A DNA stretch of 44,191 nt, from positions 1 through 44,191 of the forward strand of contig JAHFUX010000011.1 in assembly GCA_023264875.1 (NCBI GenBank). The letters are read 5' to 3'. This DNA comes from Nitrosarchaeum sp. (lineage in GTDB: Archaea > Thermoproteota > Nitrososphaeria > Nitrososphaerales > Nitrosopumilaceae). Below the pieces are notes generated by a model. It had not been told where the DNA came from and did not search any database. It worked only from the letters and a program-made list of their open reading frames with translations. Each line of letters opens with the position of its first letter. Position 1 is the first letter of the stretch. The translations under genes were made by a program, and so were the position numbers. Shown one piece after another: positions 16,513-24,802 of this stretch.

Positions 16513-16541
16513 AAAGGAAATTATTCCTTTACAATATTTTT
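16513..16541 (+). terminator. Terminator after the 36-aa peptide gene
   Basis: AAAGGAA (16513-16519) pairs perfectly with TTCCTTT (16524-16530) across ATTA, followed by ACAATATTTTT. This is a compact intrinsic-type terminator 2 nt after the stop codon. Confidence 0.65.
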
Positions 16542-16552
16542 CATTTATCTTA

Positions 16553-17197
16553 CTAGTCTTTGCTTAGACCTAGCATTTCAGATAATGACACCTGCTTGGT
16601 ATTTTTCTTTGTGATAAAACATCTTTGATAGTATTGACAATCAGTGCAATCATTAGACGGCTCTAAAATTGGTGTTTTTTGCTCTTTAAGAAGATCACTT
16701 AGGACTCTGATTCTTCTAATAACTTCCTCAAACATTTTTTTATCTCGCGTTAGTGAAAACATAATTTCTTCCTTATTTCCAGTAATGTAAATAATTATTC
16801 CATCTTTTTTATCATAAATCCACATGCAAGCATTAAGGTAAAGCAGATCATTTGCTTGTGGTGTTTCTAGAATAGTATTAGTAGGTCTAAACAAAACAAT
16901 GGAATCATCTGCAATCATATCTGCATGTCCTTTTAATTTGATATCGTCAATTGCAAATTCTTTTGGGTTACTACCGTATTGTAACTTTCGAAGCATGCCA
17001 GCAAGAAGATCATTGAAACCTCTCCTTTCAACTTCTTTGGGATCTACTCTATCATAATATGAGCGTCTTAGACATTGAACCACTTCTTTGAGATGAATAG
17101 TTTTGATGTCCTTTGCATCGATTTCAATTTCTAATTCCCTTCCAATAGAGTCTACTGCATTTTTTACTACACTTCGAAAATCTCTATCACCCATCAT
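16553..17197 (-). CDS. Cas4/RecB-like four-cysteine protein with degenerate PD-(D/E)XK site
   Basis: The protein is 214 aa. Four cysteines follow the Cas4/AddB iron-sulfur pattern: Cys42 in VVQCLRRSYYDR and Cys184-x2-Cys187-x5-Cys193 near the C-terminus (CTDCQYYQRC). A RecB-like core follows the first Cys, with GHADMIADD (Asp93) and a later QANDLLYLNACMWIYDK stretch like the QxxxY motif. Where the ExK motif should be, the strand reads IVLFRPT, so the Glu and Lys look absent. It may bind a 4Fe-4S cluster and DNA without cutting. No CRISPR array is nearby. It lies 31 nt downstream of a small membrane protein gene in the atpC orientation. The family call rests on motif pattern only. Confidence 0.6.
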   Translation of the reverse strand: MMGDRDFRSVVKNAVDSIGRELEIEIDAKDIKTIHLKEVVQCLRRSYYDRVDPKEVERRGFNDLLAGMLRKLQYGSNPKEFAIDDIKLKGHADMIADDSIVLFRPTNTILETPQANDLLYLNACMWIYDKKDGIIIYITGNKEEIMFSLTRDKKMFEEVIRRIRVLSDLLKEQKTPILEPSNDCTDCQYYQRCFITKKNTKQVSLSEMLGLSKD

Positions 17198-17228
17198 GAT
17201 AAATCACTTAACAATCCATCCTTATAGA

Positions 17229-17465
17229 TTAACTCATAATATTAATCAGAAATTTTGAAATTTTACTTGAAAATACTAATATGACAAAATGGACTCCAAA
17301 ACCTACAATTGCACCTATTATGAGATTTCCTGTTAGAAAATAGATTCCAAGAAATAACCCCAATGGAGGCAATGATAGAATCATAGCCAAAAATGTACTA
17401 ACCCAAATTGTCTTAGTCACAATCTCTGTAGAAATTTTAGTTTTTTTCTTTGGAAATTTAATCAT
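17229..17465 (-). CDS. Small two-helix membrane protein downstream of atpC
   Basis: The protein is 78 aa with a basic N-terminus (MIKFPKKKTKISTEIVTKTI) and two hydrophobic helices at about residues 20-45 and 48-68. It starts 10 nt beyond the atpC stop on the same strand, so it is probably co-transcribed with that ATP synthase subunit. I do not recognise the family. By position it could help assemble the ATP synthase, as small AtpI/AtpZ proteins do in bacteria, but there is no sequence evidence for that. Confidence 0.6.
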   Translation of the reverse strand: MIKFPKKKTKISTEIVTKTIWVSTFLAMILSLPPLGLFLGIYFLTGNLIIGAIVGFGVHFVILVFSSKISKFLINIMS

Positions 17466-17475
17466 TTTGAGAATT

Positions 17476-18513
17476 TTATTCTTCTTCCAGAATTAACTTT
17501 GACATGGTGATTTCCGTTGGTATTTTTTGCTCAACTGCAAATGCAATGGCTGCCAAATTTCTGACTTCAAATGCAGTTAATTTAGTAATTCCTACAATTG
17601 TTGCAAAGCTAAACATTTTCGTGAAAGATCTTAACGCTGTTTGGTAAATTGCCATTTCAAAGGCTCTCTCAAACTCAGCAATTGCATCTAATTCATTTTC
17701 AGTCTGAGGGATCAAACTTTTGTATTTTGTATTGGACAATTCATTGAATGCATCTCTTATTGTTGGGGCTGCTATCATTTTTCCAAGTAGATCTTTGGCA
17801 GTTGGAGTTTGAGAAACAATCAAGTCTTGAATTTGGTCTTCCTGTAATCCCCAGAATTTTCCTCTAATTACACTTAGAATATTGTAAAAATCAACATCCA
17901 TTCCAACCACTTTGGTTGCATCATTATCTGCATAACTTTTCATTGAACTAGCTAAATGTTGATATAAAATTTTATCAAAATATGTATCAAAAATTTGTAG
18001 ATTTTTTTTATCATTGTATAATGCTACAGCCTTTACTATTTCCTCACTAAACTCTACTGAACTCAAGCTTGCAACTGCTTCTTCAAGGTCTTTTGCAACT
18101 AATGCCTTGATGACAATATCTCTTTGTTTGATTAATTCCTCAGCATGAAGATTTATGTGAGTTTCAATTTCTTCTTGGGACTTTCCCAACACTTTTCCTT
18201 TCAGAATTGTTTTCAAATTAGAAACAATGAATTTCATATAGTATGCGTCTAAAACACCAGAATTGCCTACTGATTTTGCAATGGAATAATGTGTATCTGC
18301 CAGATGACTTCTTAGAGCCGATTCAATACCTTGTGAGGTATATGGTTTTTGTACCTCTACTATAGAATCACCATAAATTGTATTTTTGATCCTAGTCAAT
18401 AATTCATCAAGATCTCTGGATTCTGCCAGTGTTTGGAAATCAGATCTTTTTAATAATTTACCTCGTTTACTATATGATTTTACAGAGGCATAGACATTTT
18501 TTGATCCACCCAT
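17476..18513 (-). CDS. atpC: A-type ATP synthase subunit C (d-like)
   Basis: Subunit C is the socket that links the central rotor stalk to the membrane proteolipid ring. The protein is 345 aa, predicted all-helical, consistent with the family. Visible signatures include VYASVKSYSKRGKLLKRSDF near the N-terminus, SNLKTILKGKVLGKS, ASSMKSYADNDATKVVGMDV followed by DFYNILSVIRGKFWGL, and a C-terminal AFEVRNLAAIAFAVEQKIP (the typical ExxNLrxI-type end). It stands apart from the E-A-B-D operon, separated by Amt and other genes, and is on the minus strand. A small membrane protein follows after 10 nt. Confidence 0.87.
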   Translation of the reverse strand: MGGSKNVYASVKSYSKRGKLLKRSDFQTLAESRDLDELLTRIKNTIYGDSIVEVQKPYTSQGIESALRSHLADTHYSIAKSVGNSGVLDAYYMKFIVSNLKTILKGKVLGKSQEEIETHINLHAEELIKQRDIVIKALVAKDLEEAVASLSSVEFSEEIVKAVALYNDKKNLQIFDTYFDKILYQHLASSMKSYADNDATKVVGMDVDFYNILSVIRGKFWGLQEDQIQDLIVSQTPTAKDLLGKMIAAPTIRDAFNELSNTKYKSLIPQTENELDAIAEFERAFEMAIYQTALRSFTKMFSFATIVGITKLTAFEVRNLAAIAFAVEQKIPTEITMSKLILEEE

Positions 18514-18578
18514 TTAGATAAATCTCAGCAGATAACTGATTTTAATGTTTGGCGTTCTCTTCTAAAAACAATGATATT

Positions 18579-19238
18579 TTAAGTAATTTCATTGAGAAAT
18601 CTAATTGCTTCTTCTTTATCTTGCTTTGATAGTTTCAAAAAAGCCTCTAAAATCTCCTTTTGAATTATTAAAGACTCATCAGAAATATCCTTAAGTTTTG
18701 AGAGATCAAATGGAAGTAAATCTTTGATTTTATTATCACAAAATGCCTTGACATATTTTTGAAAAATTGAATATGTAAAATTTGGGCTAGCATCTGATAA
18801 ACTTTTAATGATTCTTTCATATTCTTTTTCCTTTGGATCTGATTGTGAAAAAATCTTTTCTAGTAACTTTCCTCTATCTTTGATCTCACTTATGGATAAC
18901 GCAACCAGTACTCCTTTTTTTGTTAGATGATAATATGGAATTCCCTTTTCTTGAAGTGCTTTTGGACCACGTTTTAGAGGTAATCTTCCAGCTTCTTCAG
19001 CAATTTCCAAAGGAATCAAAATTTCATCTAGATCTCGAAAAATCCCGGAATAGATATTTTTCCAGGCAATTCCATGTCTCTTTGCAATATTTTGAGAAAT
19101 CCCAGTTCTTGTTCTTTCTGCTGGATTAGCATTACTGGCCAATATTGTGATAATTGCTCGTTGTCTATTAGCTTCTCCTGTAAGTTCTCCTTTTATCTTA
19201 AATGTATCAAAAATGGAGAGTTTTGTATCTGATCCCAT
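18579..19238 (-). CDS. Predicted winged-helix-like protein divergent from amt
   Basis: The protein is 219 aa. Residues 22-115 have the feel of a winged helix: RQRAIITILASNANPAERTR, TGISQNIAKRHGIAWKNIYS, GIFRDLDEI, and a beta-wing-like GIPYYHLTKKGVLVALSISE, similar in style to PadR/ArsR-type domains. The C-terminal half is helical. It is divergent from the ammonium transporter with 134 nt between starts, and reads toward atpC (65 nt), so it might control amt or atpC. I do not recognise a named family; the DNA-binding prediction is by eye. Confidence 0.5.
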   Translation of the reverse strand: MGSDTKLSIFDTFKIKGELTGEANRQRAIITILASNANPAERTRTGISQNIAKRHGIAWKNIYSGIFRDLDEILIPLEIAEEAGRLPLKRGPKALQEKGIPYYHLTKKGVLVALSISEIKDRGKLLEKIFSQSDPKEKEYERIIKSLSDASPNFTYSIFQKYVKAFCDNKIKDLLPFDLSKLKDISDESLIIQKEILEAFLKLSKQDKEEAIRFLNEIT

Positions 19239-19341
19239 CTTTATTTAATCACCACATGACATTATTTTCATTTTCTATGATAATATCAGAATAACCTAAA
19301 ATATAATAATTTATCTTTTTTCCAGTTTTTGCATCTTCAAT

Positions 19342-19350
19342 CCTTAAATA
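19342..19350 (+). promoter_or_regulatory. TATA-like promoter element for amt
   Basis: CCTTAAATA is centred about 27 nt before the Amt ATG at 19373, with no ribosome site, consistent with a leaderless mRNA. Confidence 0.45.
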
Positions 19351-19372
19351 ATTTTCAATTTCGATAAATTTA

Positions 19373-20917
19373 ATGAATTCTAGGAATCGCAAGTATGCTC
19401 TATTACTTGTGATCACAGTAGCCATTACAGCAACAAGTGCAATGTCACAAGCATTTGCACAAAGTGTTAATGATGGTATGGACGGATATGTTAAAGGAAC
19501 TAGTGGAATTTACACTGGTAATCCTAACGAATGTTGGTACGATGGTGGTGAAGGCAACATGTTGCCCTGTAAAATTGATACAGGTGCTTCAGCATGGATG
19601 CTAACAGCTACATCACTGGTACTCATCATGACACCCGGAGTCGGGTTCTTTTATGGCGGTTTAGCCAGATCAAAGAACGTCGTCAACGTACTTGGTATGA
19701 CCATAATTGTTATGGGCTTAGTATCAGTACAATGGGTTCTATGGGGATACTCTCTAGCATTTGGTCCAATTGATAGTGATGCAAACATGTTCATGGGTTC
19801 GCTTGAATATGTTGGATTTAATGAGGTCTCATCTCATGCTCCACTAGGAGCACCAACTACTTGTTCTGATACAAGATTTACAGCAGCACCCGGTGAAGTA
19901 TGTAGCGACAATTGGACAGGAGGAGTTTCACATCAGTTATTTGCCATGTTCCAGGCAACATTCGCAATTATTACACCAGCTCTAATCATTGGTGGATTAA
20001 TTGACAGAATTAAGTTCAGCGCTTTGATAATCTTCATACTCCTATGGGCTACCTTCGTTTACGATCCAGTTGCACACTGGGTTTGGGGCGGTGGTTACAT
20101 TGGAGGAGGCGCAATAGATCTTAATCCCGACTTATCTCCGTCATACGGATTAGACTTTGCTGGTGGTACTGTAGTACACATTACTTCTGGATTCTCTGCA
20201 CTAGCAGGTGCCTTAGTCCTTGGCAGAAGACTTGGATTCGGTAAGGTACCTATGGAACCACACAACATTCCAATGGTAATACTAGGAGCATCATTGCTCT
20301 GGTTTGGATGGTTTGGTTTTAACGCAGGAAGTGAAGTAGGTGTAGATGGCATTACTGTAAGCGCATGGACTGTTACAAATACAGCAACAGGTATGGCTGC
20401 TCTTACTTGGGTCTTGATGTCATGGGCACATACAGGAAAACCAAGTATTGTAGGAGCTGCATCAGGTGCAGTAGCAGGATTGGTAGCAATTACCCCAGCT
20501 TCAGGTTGGGTTGGTCCAATGGCTTCGATTATAATCGGTATTGCAGCTGGAACAGTTTGTTATGCATGTGTATCATTTAAGAACGCACGCAAATGGGACG
20601 ACGCATTAGATGTATGGGGAGTACACGGAATGGGTGGTCTTACAGGTGCAGTTTTGACTGGTACATTAGCTAGTCCACACATTTGGGATACCGGTGACGG
20701 TATTGGTGCATGGACTGGTACTGCAGAAGGAATGGAACAACAAGCAATCAACATCATTGCCGCAGCTATATCAATAGGCTATGCATTTGGTGTTACCATT
20801 GTAATCCTCAAAATAATGGATGCCATATGGCCTGGCGGAATCAGAGTCACTCCTAAAGAAGAGGAGATTGGTCTTGATTTGGCACAGCACGGAGAAAGAG
20901 CATACGTCAACGAATAA
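19373..20917 (+). CDS. amt: Ammonium transporter (Amt/MEP/Rh family)
   Basis: The protein is 514 aa. It has an N-terminal signal peptide (residues 1-30, TSAMSQAFA then QS), followed by about 11 membrane helices. Family motifs: MTPGVGFFYGGLARSKNVVN, ATFAIITPALIIGGLIDRIK, the pore twin histidines in YDPVAHWVWGGG and DVWGVHGMGGLTG, and GGTVVHITSGFSALAGALVL. It imports ammonium, which matters for nitrogen supply in an ammonia oxidiser. Codon use is noticeably richer in G/C-ending codons than its neighbours (for example GTCGTCAACGTACTT), as expected for a highly expressed gene. A clear terminator follows. No P-II gene is adjacent. Confidence 0.96.
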   Translation: MNSRNRKYALLLVITVAITATSAMSQAFAQSVNDGMDGYVKGTSGIYTGNPNECWYDGGEGNMLPCKIDTGASAWMLTATSLVLIMTPGVGFFYGGLARSKNVVNVLGMTIIVMGLVSVQWVLWGYSLAFGPIDSDANMFMGSLEYVGFNEVSSHAPLGAPTTCSDTRFTAAPGEVCSDNWTGGVSHQLFAMFQATFAIITPALIIGGLIDRIKFSALIIFILLWATFVYDPVAHWVWGGGYIGGGAIDLNPDLSPSYGLDFAGGTVVHITSGFSALAGALVLGRRLGFGKVPMEPHNIPMVILGASLLWFGWFGFNAGSEVGVDGITVSAWTVTNTATGMAALTWVLMSWAHTGKPSIVGAASGAVAGLVAITPASGWVGPMASIIIGIAAGTVCYACVSFKNARKWDDALDVWGVHGMGGLTGAVLTGTLASPHIWDTGDGIGAWTGTAEGMEQQAINIIAAAISIGYAFGVTIVILKIMDAIWPGGIRVTPKEEEIGLDLAQHGERAYVNE

Positions 20918-20945
20918 GGAAAAATCCTTTTTCTTTTCTTTTTAT
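20916..20945 (+). terminator. Terminator after amt
   Basis: AAGGA (20916-20920) pairs with TCCTT (20925-20929) across AAAA, followed by a long T-rich tract. It overlaps the last bases of the amt stop codon. Confidence 0.6.
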
Positions 20946-20989
20946 TATTCAAACCAAATAAATTTACATCTGTTATATTTTCTTAGATT

Positions 20990-21769
20990 ATGATAATTTC
21001 TACAACAAATCTCAATTCAATCTTAAGTGATTCTAATATTGTAATAATTGATACACGTTCTTTCAAGGAATATTCAGAAGGTCATATTCCAAGAGCTGTA
21101 AATTTAGATCTGTTTGCATTTCATTGGATTGATACAACTAAGGAAGGAATTGAAAATTTTAACAGACAAACTGAAATGCTTTTTTCATTTGTTGGAATTA
21201 CGCCAGAAAAAAAAGTTATATTTTATGATGAAATCTCTGGCATGCTAGCTGCAAGAGGTGTTTGGATGTTGATGTATTTTTCACATCCAGATGTATCTAT
21301 ATTAGATGGGGGAATGAAAAAATGGAAACAAGAAAATCTTCCACTAGAAACAAAATTAAATGGTTTCAAACCTGCTAAATTTTCTGGAAAAATTAATCCA
21401 GAAATTCTTTCTGGGTTTGAATATCTAAATGACAATCTTAATCGTCTCAAAATACTTGATGCAAGATCACAAGGCGAATTCACTGGAAATGTAATCCGAG
21501 CAGCTCAAGCAGGACATATTCCACACGCTACAAACATAGATTGGAATCTTAATCTCAACAAAGATGGGACTTTTAAAAGTAATGAGGAATTATTAAAATT
21601 ATATGATATTCCGAAAAACTCTGAAATTGTAACTTATTGTCAAGGAGCGTATCGTGCTGCTAACACCTTTCTTATATTAAAAAAACTTGGGTTTGAAAAT
21701 GTGCGTGTATATCTGGGCTCATGGGGAGAATGGGGAAATAAATTAGATCTACCTATAGAAAGTAATTAA
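20990..21769 (+). CDS. Tandem-rhodanese sulfurtransferase (thiosulfate/3-mercaptopyruvate type)
   Basis: The protein is 259 aa with two rhodanese domains. The first (about 1-115) has the DTRSFKEYSEGHIPRAVNLD motif but no active Cys. The second (about 135-255) has DARSQGEFTG, AGHIPHATNIDWN and the catalytic loop TYCQGAYRAA, with Cys as the persulfide carrier. The protein moves sulfane sulfur to acceptors such as cyanide or thiols. No signal peptide is seen, so it is cytoplasmic. It starts after the amt terminator, so it is likely a separate transcript. Confidence 0.9.
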   Translation: MIISTTNLNSILSDSNIVIIDTRSFKEYSEGHIPRAVNLDLFAFHWIDTTKEGIENFNRQTEMLFSFVGITPEKKVIFYDEISGMLAARGVWMLMYFSHPDVSILDGGMKKWKQENLPLETKLNGFKPAKFSGKINPEILSGFEYLNDNLNRLKILDARSQGEFTGNVIRAAQAGHIPHATNIDWNLNLNKDGTFKSNEELLKLYDIPKNSEIVTYCQGAYRAANTFLILKKLGFENVRVYLGSWGEWGNKLDLPIESN

Positions 21770-21822
21770 TTTTGTATTTCAAACTATAGTTGAATTTTTT
21801 GATTGCATAAAACTAGAAAAAA

Positions 21823-21909
21823 CTAAGAACTAATTTTTATTATTGCAAAAATAGCAAACCCAAGCATAATAAGCGCTGGAACAAGTGTTATCACAAATTC
21901 TTTTGACAT
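21823..21909 (-). CDS. 28-residue single-helix membrane peptide downstream of subunit I
   Basis: The peptide starts MSKEFVITLVPALIMLGFAI and ends FAIIKISS. One membrane helix covers about residues 6-25. It lies 50 nt past the stop of ATP synthase subunit I on the same strand. It may have its own promoter: AAATAATAC centred near 21936, 27 nt before the ATG, and a perfect dyad between them. A T-rich tract (21810-21822 on the minus strand) follows its stop. The function is unknown; it could be a regulatory or assembly peptide for a membrane complex. Confidence 0.5.
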   Translation of the reverse strand: MSKEFVITLVPALIMLGFAIFAIIKISS

Positions 21910-21913
21910 GTTC

Positions 21914-21928
21914 AGTGTAATTTACACT
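21914..21928. promoter_or_regulatory. Perfect dyad upstream of the 28-aa peptide gene
   Basis: AGTGTAATTTACACT is a perfect 7-bp inverted repeat around a single central base. It lies 4 nt before the ATG at 21909 (minus strand) and just downstream of a TATA-like AAATAATAC (21932-21940). The position fits a repressor operator over the transcription start. Confidence 0.5.
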
Positions 21929-21959
21929 TGGTATTATTTGTTAACTTGTAGAAATTTTG

Positions 21960-24068
21960 TTATTTTTTACTCTTCCATGAAAATGAATTATAGACCATCT
22001 CTGGAACTAGTTGTTTGAATGGCTGTGAACCTCCATAGTACCATTTTGTAAAGAATTCATAAAGGTGAAGTCTGAGGGATTGAATGTAAACAATCAAACC
22101 TTCAATCATCATAATTCCTATTTGTCCACCGACAATAAGTACAAGCGAAGTTGGGGAATCAAGTCCCCCCATAGATTCATAGGCTTTGTTAACAGTAAGT
22201 AATAATGCTGCATGAACTAGTAGCATAATTCCTATTCGAGCATAACTGATAGTATGTGCTAAACATTCAATTGATTTTCCAAGGAAAACTTCCATTATCA
22301 CACTTACTAAATCTCCTCCACTATCTGGGTGTTTTTTGTTATGTTTTAGTCCACCAACTATCATCATTGCCATAGATGCAATTATGACAATCACTGCAAT
22401 TCTGACAACCAACCAAACAACTGCCCAATCTCCAACAATTACAGTAATCCATGGAACCGCTTCTGTATGAATTTTAGAATACATATTCATAACATCATAT
22501 CCAGAACCTATTGCTCCCATCATTACTGCAAACACTCCTAACCACATGAATAAATTGGGAATAGCTTCAAACATCATGGTATCTTTGTCACCGGTTCTCC
22601 AATAATTATGAATGCGGAGAATGAAAGCCCATCCTAAATGAACAACTCCTAAGAAAATTGATACTTTAAGAATCATGATTACTTGATCAAATGTTAGCTC
22701 TGCTACACTGATAACCCCTATCAACCAATCAATTGAATGAAGTGGACCTCCTTCTTGTAACAAGGATTCAAACACTACAAAGTGTTCTAAATGAAAACCA
22801 AATGCTTCACCCTGAAAAATTCCTGCAATCGCACCTGCACCACCAGATATGGCCAACAATGTTCCCCATCTTGAAAGGTTTCCCTGTCCTTTGAATTTGA
22901 ATAAGAGACCTAATCCCATTAGTAATAATCCATGACCTAAATCTGCAAACATTAATCCATAAAAGATAGGCCACATAAGTGCAATCATCCATGTTGGATC
23001 AAATTCTCCTCGTTTAGGAATTCCTTGACTATCAGTAATTACTTCAAATGTTCTAACCCATCTGGGATTATCTAAATGAGTAGGGGGTTCTATAGAAATT
23101 TCTTGATCTTTTATTTCTTCAGTTATTGATGTCCATTGGTTAGTTATTTGTTTGAATTTTTTTTCCATTTTTTTTGGAATAAATCCCTGTATAACTGCAA
23201 AATTTTTAGTACCACCTGGCTTACGTAATGTTTCCAGAATTTCTTTTACTACAAAAGAATTTTCATGTATTGCTAAAATTTCACCACGAACTTTGCGTGT
23301 AATGGCAGAAATTTCTTTTGAGATTAATTTCTGTTTATCTGAAAGCTCTTTTATTTTTGATTCTGCTAAAGAATATGCTTCACTTGGAATCTGCGGAAAT
23401 CCTTTAGGAATACTAAAAGGATTAGAATTAAAAGATCGCATTATTTTGAGAATTTTAGCTGAATCATCTGAATCCGATATTATTATTATAGCTAATTTTT
23501 CTTTTGATTCTAAATCATATTTAAAAATCGGTATATTCTCCAATGTTCGTTCAATTTCACCATAATCAGAAGAATTAATCACAAATAGATTGGTGTAAAA
23601 ATGATTCATTAGACCAAAATTGCTTAGGTCCACATTCAACTTGTTTGCAACTTTTAATGTATCCTTTAATGTCCTGTATTCTTCTAAGGAGCGATTGATA
23701 TTTGTATTCTCTTCTAACATTGTTGCTGCTTTACTAATTATATCTGGAGTTTTCTCCAGATCAGTAATCATATTCTCGATTTCATCAATCTCATATTTTT
23801 TCTTTTTAAACACAGTACCTTTGAAAAGAATCTCCATTATTCCAACCCGCAGAGGAATTCCTAATCCTTTGATTATTTCTTCAATGAATTGATGTACTTT
23901 TTGTGCTCTAAGAAGAAGATCATCAACTTCAGGTGTTAAAGTCTCATTTTGCATATCTAATTTATGAAACCATTCAAATTCTGCAAGACGTGATATTGCT
24001 TTTGGTGATTCAATTCTTGGAAGTATAACACTTCCAATTAGAAGTTCTGCAACAGTCACGTTTTCCAA
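21960..24068 (-). CDS. atpI: A-type ATP synthase subunit I (a-subunit, membrane stator)
   Basis: The protein is 702 aa with a TTG start and no alternative ATG upstream in frame. The N-terminal half (about 1-360) is the cytoplasmic stator arm, with coiled-coil stretches such as AESKIKELSDKQKLISKEIS. The C-terminal half has about seven membrane helices. The essential arginine lies in CLAHTISYARIGIMLLVHAA. PTWMIALMWPIFYGLMFADL and GHGLLLMGLG are family blocks. It forms the half-channel for protons against the c ring. It is divergent from the atpE operon, with 136 nt between. Confidence 0.94.
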   Translation of the reverse strand: MENVTVAELLIGSVILPRIESPKAISRLAEFEWFHKLDMQNETLTPEVDDLLLRAQKVHQFIEEIIKGLGIPLRVGIMEILFKGTVFKKKKYEIDEIENMITDLEKTPDIISKAATMLEENTNINRSLEEYRTLKDTLKVANKLNVDLSNFGLMNHFYTNLFVINSSDYGEIERTLENIPIFKYDLESKEKLAIIIISDSDDSAKILKIMRSFNSNPFSIPKGFPQIPSEAYSLAESKIKELSDKQKLISKEISAITRKVRGEILAIHENSFVVKEILETLRKPGGTKNFAVIQGFIPKKMEKKFKQITNQWTSITEEIKDQEISIEPPTHLDNPRWVRTFEVITDSQGIPKRGEFDPTWMIALMWPIFYGLMFADLGHGLLLMGLGLLFKFKGQGNLSRWGTLLAISGGAGAIAGIFQGEAFGFHLEHFVVFESLLQEGGPLHSIDWLIGVISVAELTFDQVIMILKVSIFLGVVHLGWAFILRIHNYWRTGDKDTMMFEAIPNLFMWLGVFAVMMGAIGSGYDVMNMYSKIHTEAVPWITVIVGDWAVVWLVVRIAVIVIIASMAMMIVGGLKHNKKHPDSGGDLVSVIMEVFLGKSIECLAHTISYARIGIMLLVHAALLLTVNKAYESMGGLDSPTSLVLIVGGQIGIMMIEGLIVYIQSLRLHLYEFFTKWYYGGSQPFKQLVPEMVYNSFSWKSKK

Positions 24069-24171
24069 GACTATTACTACATTTTAATATCTTTCTACGT
24101 GTAAATCAATAATTCCAATAGATCTTTACAAATTACTAATAAGACTAAAAAATATTTCATTAACTTCACAA

Positions 24172-24180
24172 CATTAAAAT
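24172..24180 (+). promoter_or_regulatory. TATA-like promoter element for the atpE-A-B-D operon
   Basis: CATTAAAAT is centred about 29 nt before the atpE TTG at 24205, consistent with a leaderless start of the main ATP synthase operon. Confidence 0.45.
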
Positions 24181-24204
24181 CTAATAATTAATTTACGCCT
24201 CATA

Positions 24205-24801
24205 TTGACTGACTCTTTATTAGCTAAATCTATTGATAAAATTCTAGAAAAAACAGAAAAAGAAACTCTTGTAAACCTAGAAAATTCATTTTCTGACGCT
24301 AAACAAACACTAGATAATTCAATTCCTAAACTTGAACAAGAATTTGATAAAATTATTTCAGATGGTAAAAAAGAAGCAGACAAGATCGAAAAACAGATCA
24401 TTGGAAGCTCTGACCTTGAGGTACGAAATAAACAACTTTTAACATTAGAAATAGCAATCGACAAAGTTTTCACAAAAGCACTAGAACAAATTGCAAATAC
24501 AACCCGCAGTGCTGATTATTCTAATTTAATGAAAACTCTATTGGATGAATCCACTAAAATTTTATCTACAACTAAAGTAATAGTTAGTACCAATTCCAAA
24601 GATAAAGATCTAGTACAATCTTTATTATCTAAATATCCCGGTGCTGAATTATCTTCTGAAACCATTAATTGTTTAGGTGGTGTTGTAGTAAAATCTAAAG
24701 ATGGTGCAATGAAATTTGATAATACTCTTGATGCAAGAATTCAACGTCTGAAGCCTTTAATAAGGAAAGAAATTGCCACCAAATTCGGGGTAGGTAATTG
24801 A
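24205..24801 (+). CDS. atpE: A-type ATP synthase subunit E (peripheral stalk)
   Basis: The protein is 198 aa with a TTG start. A long N-terminal helix (about 1-95, including [20 protein letters not shown] and [20 protein letters not shown]) forms coiled coil with a stalk partner. The C-terminal domain has the family-like [20 protein letters not shown] and [17 protein letters not shown]. It joins the A3B3 head to the membrane stator. In other archaea the partner is subunit H; none of normal size is seen here. The stop is 1 nt before the atpA ATG, so it is the first gene of the operon. Confidence 0.9.
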   Translation: MTDSLLAKSIDKILEKTEKETLVNLENSFSDAKQTLDNSIPKLEQEFDKIISDGKKEADKIEKQIIGSSDLEVRNKQLLTLEIAIDKVFTKALEQIANTTRSADYSNLMKTLLDESTKILSTTKVIVSTNSKDKDLVQSLLSKYPGAELSSETINCLGGVVVKSKDGAMKFDNTLDARIQRLKPLIRKEIATKFGVGN

Positions 24802-24802
24802 T

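Noticed and set aside
16553-17197. Cas4-like gene as part of a CRISPR-Cas system
   Set aside because: No repeat array, no cas1 or cas2 and no effector gene is present in the window.
21775-21799. AACTATAGTT palindrome after the rhodanese gene as a terminator
   Set aside because: The palindrome leaves no real loop, and T-rich DNA is common here; support is too weak.
23152-23565. Long plus-strand frames inside atpI (also 23620-23892)
   Set aside because: They are on the opposite strand of the clear subunit I gene, with low-complexity hydrophobic translations and no start context.
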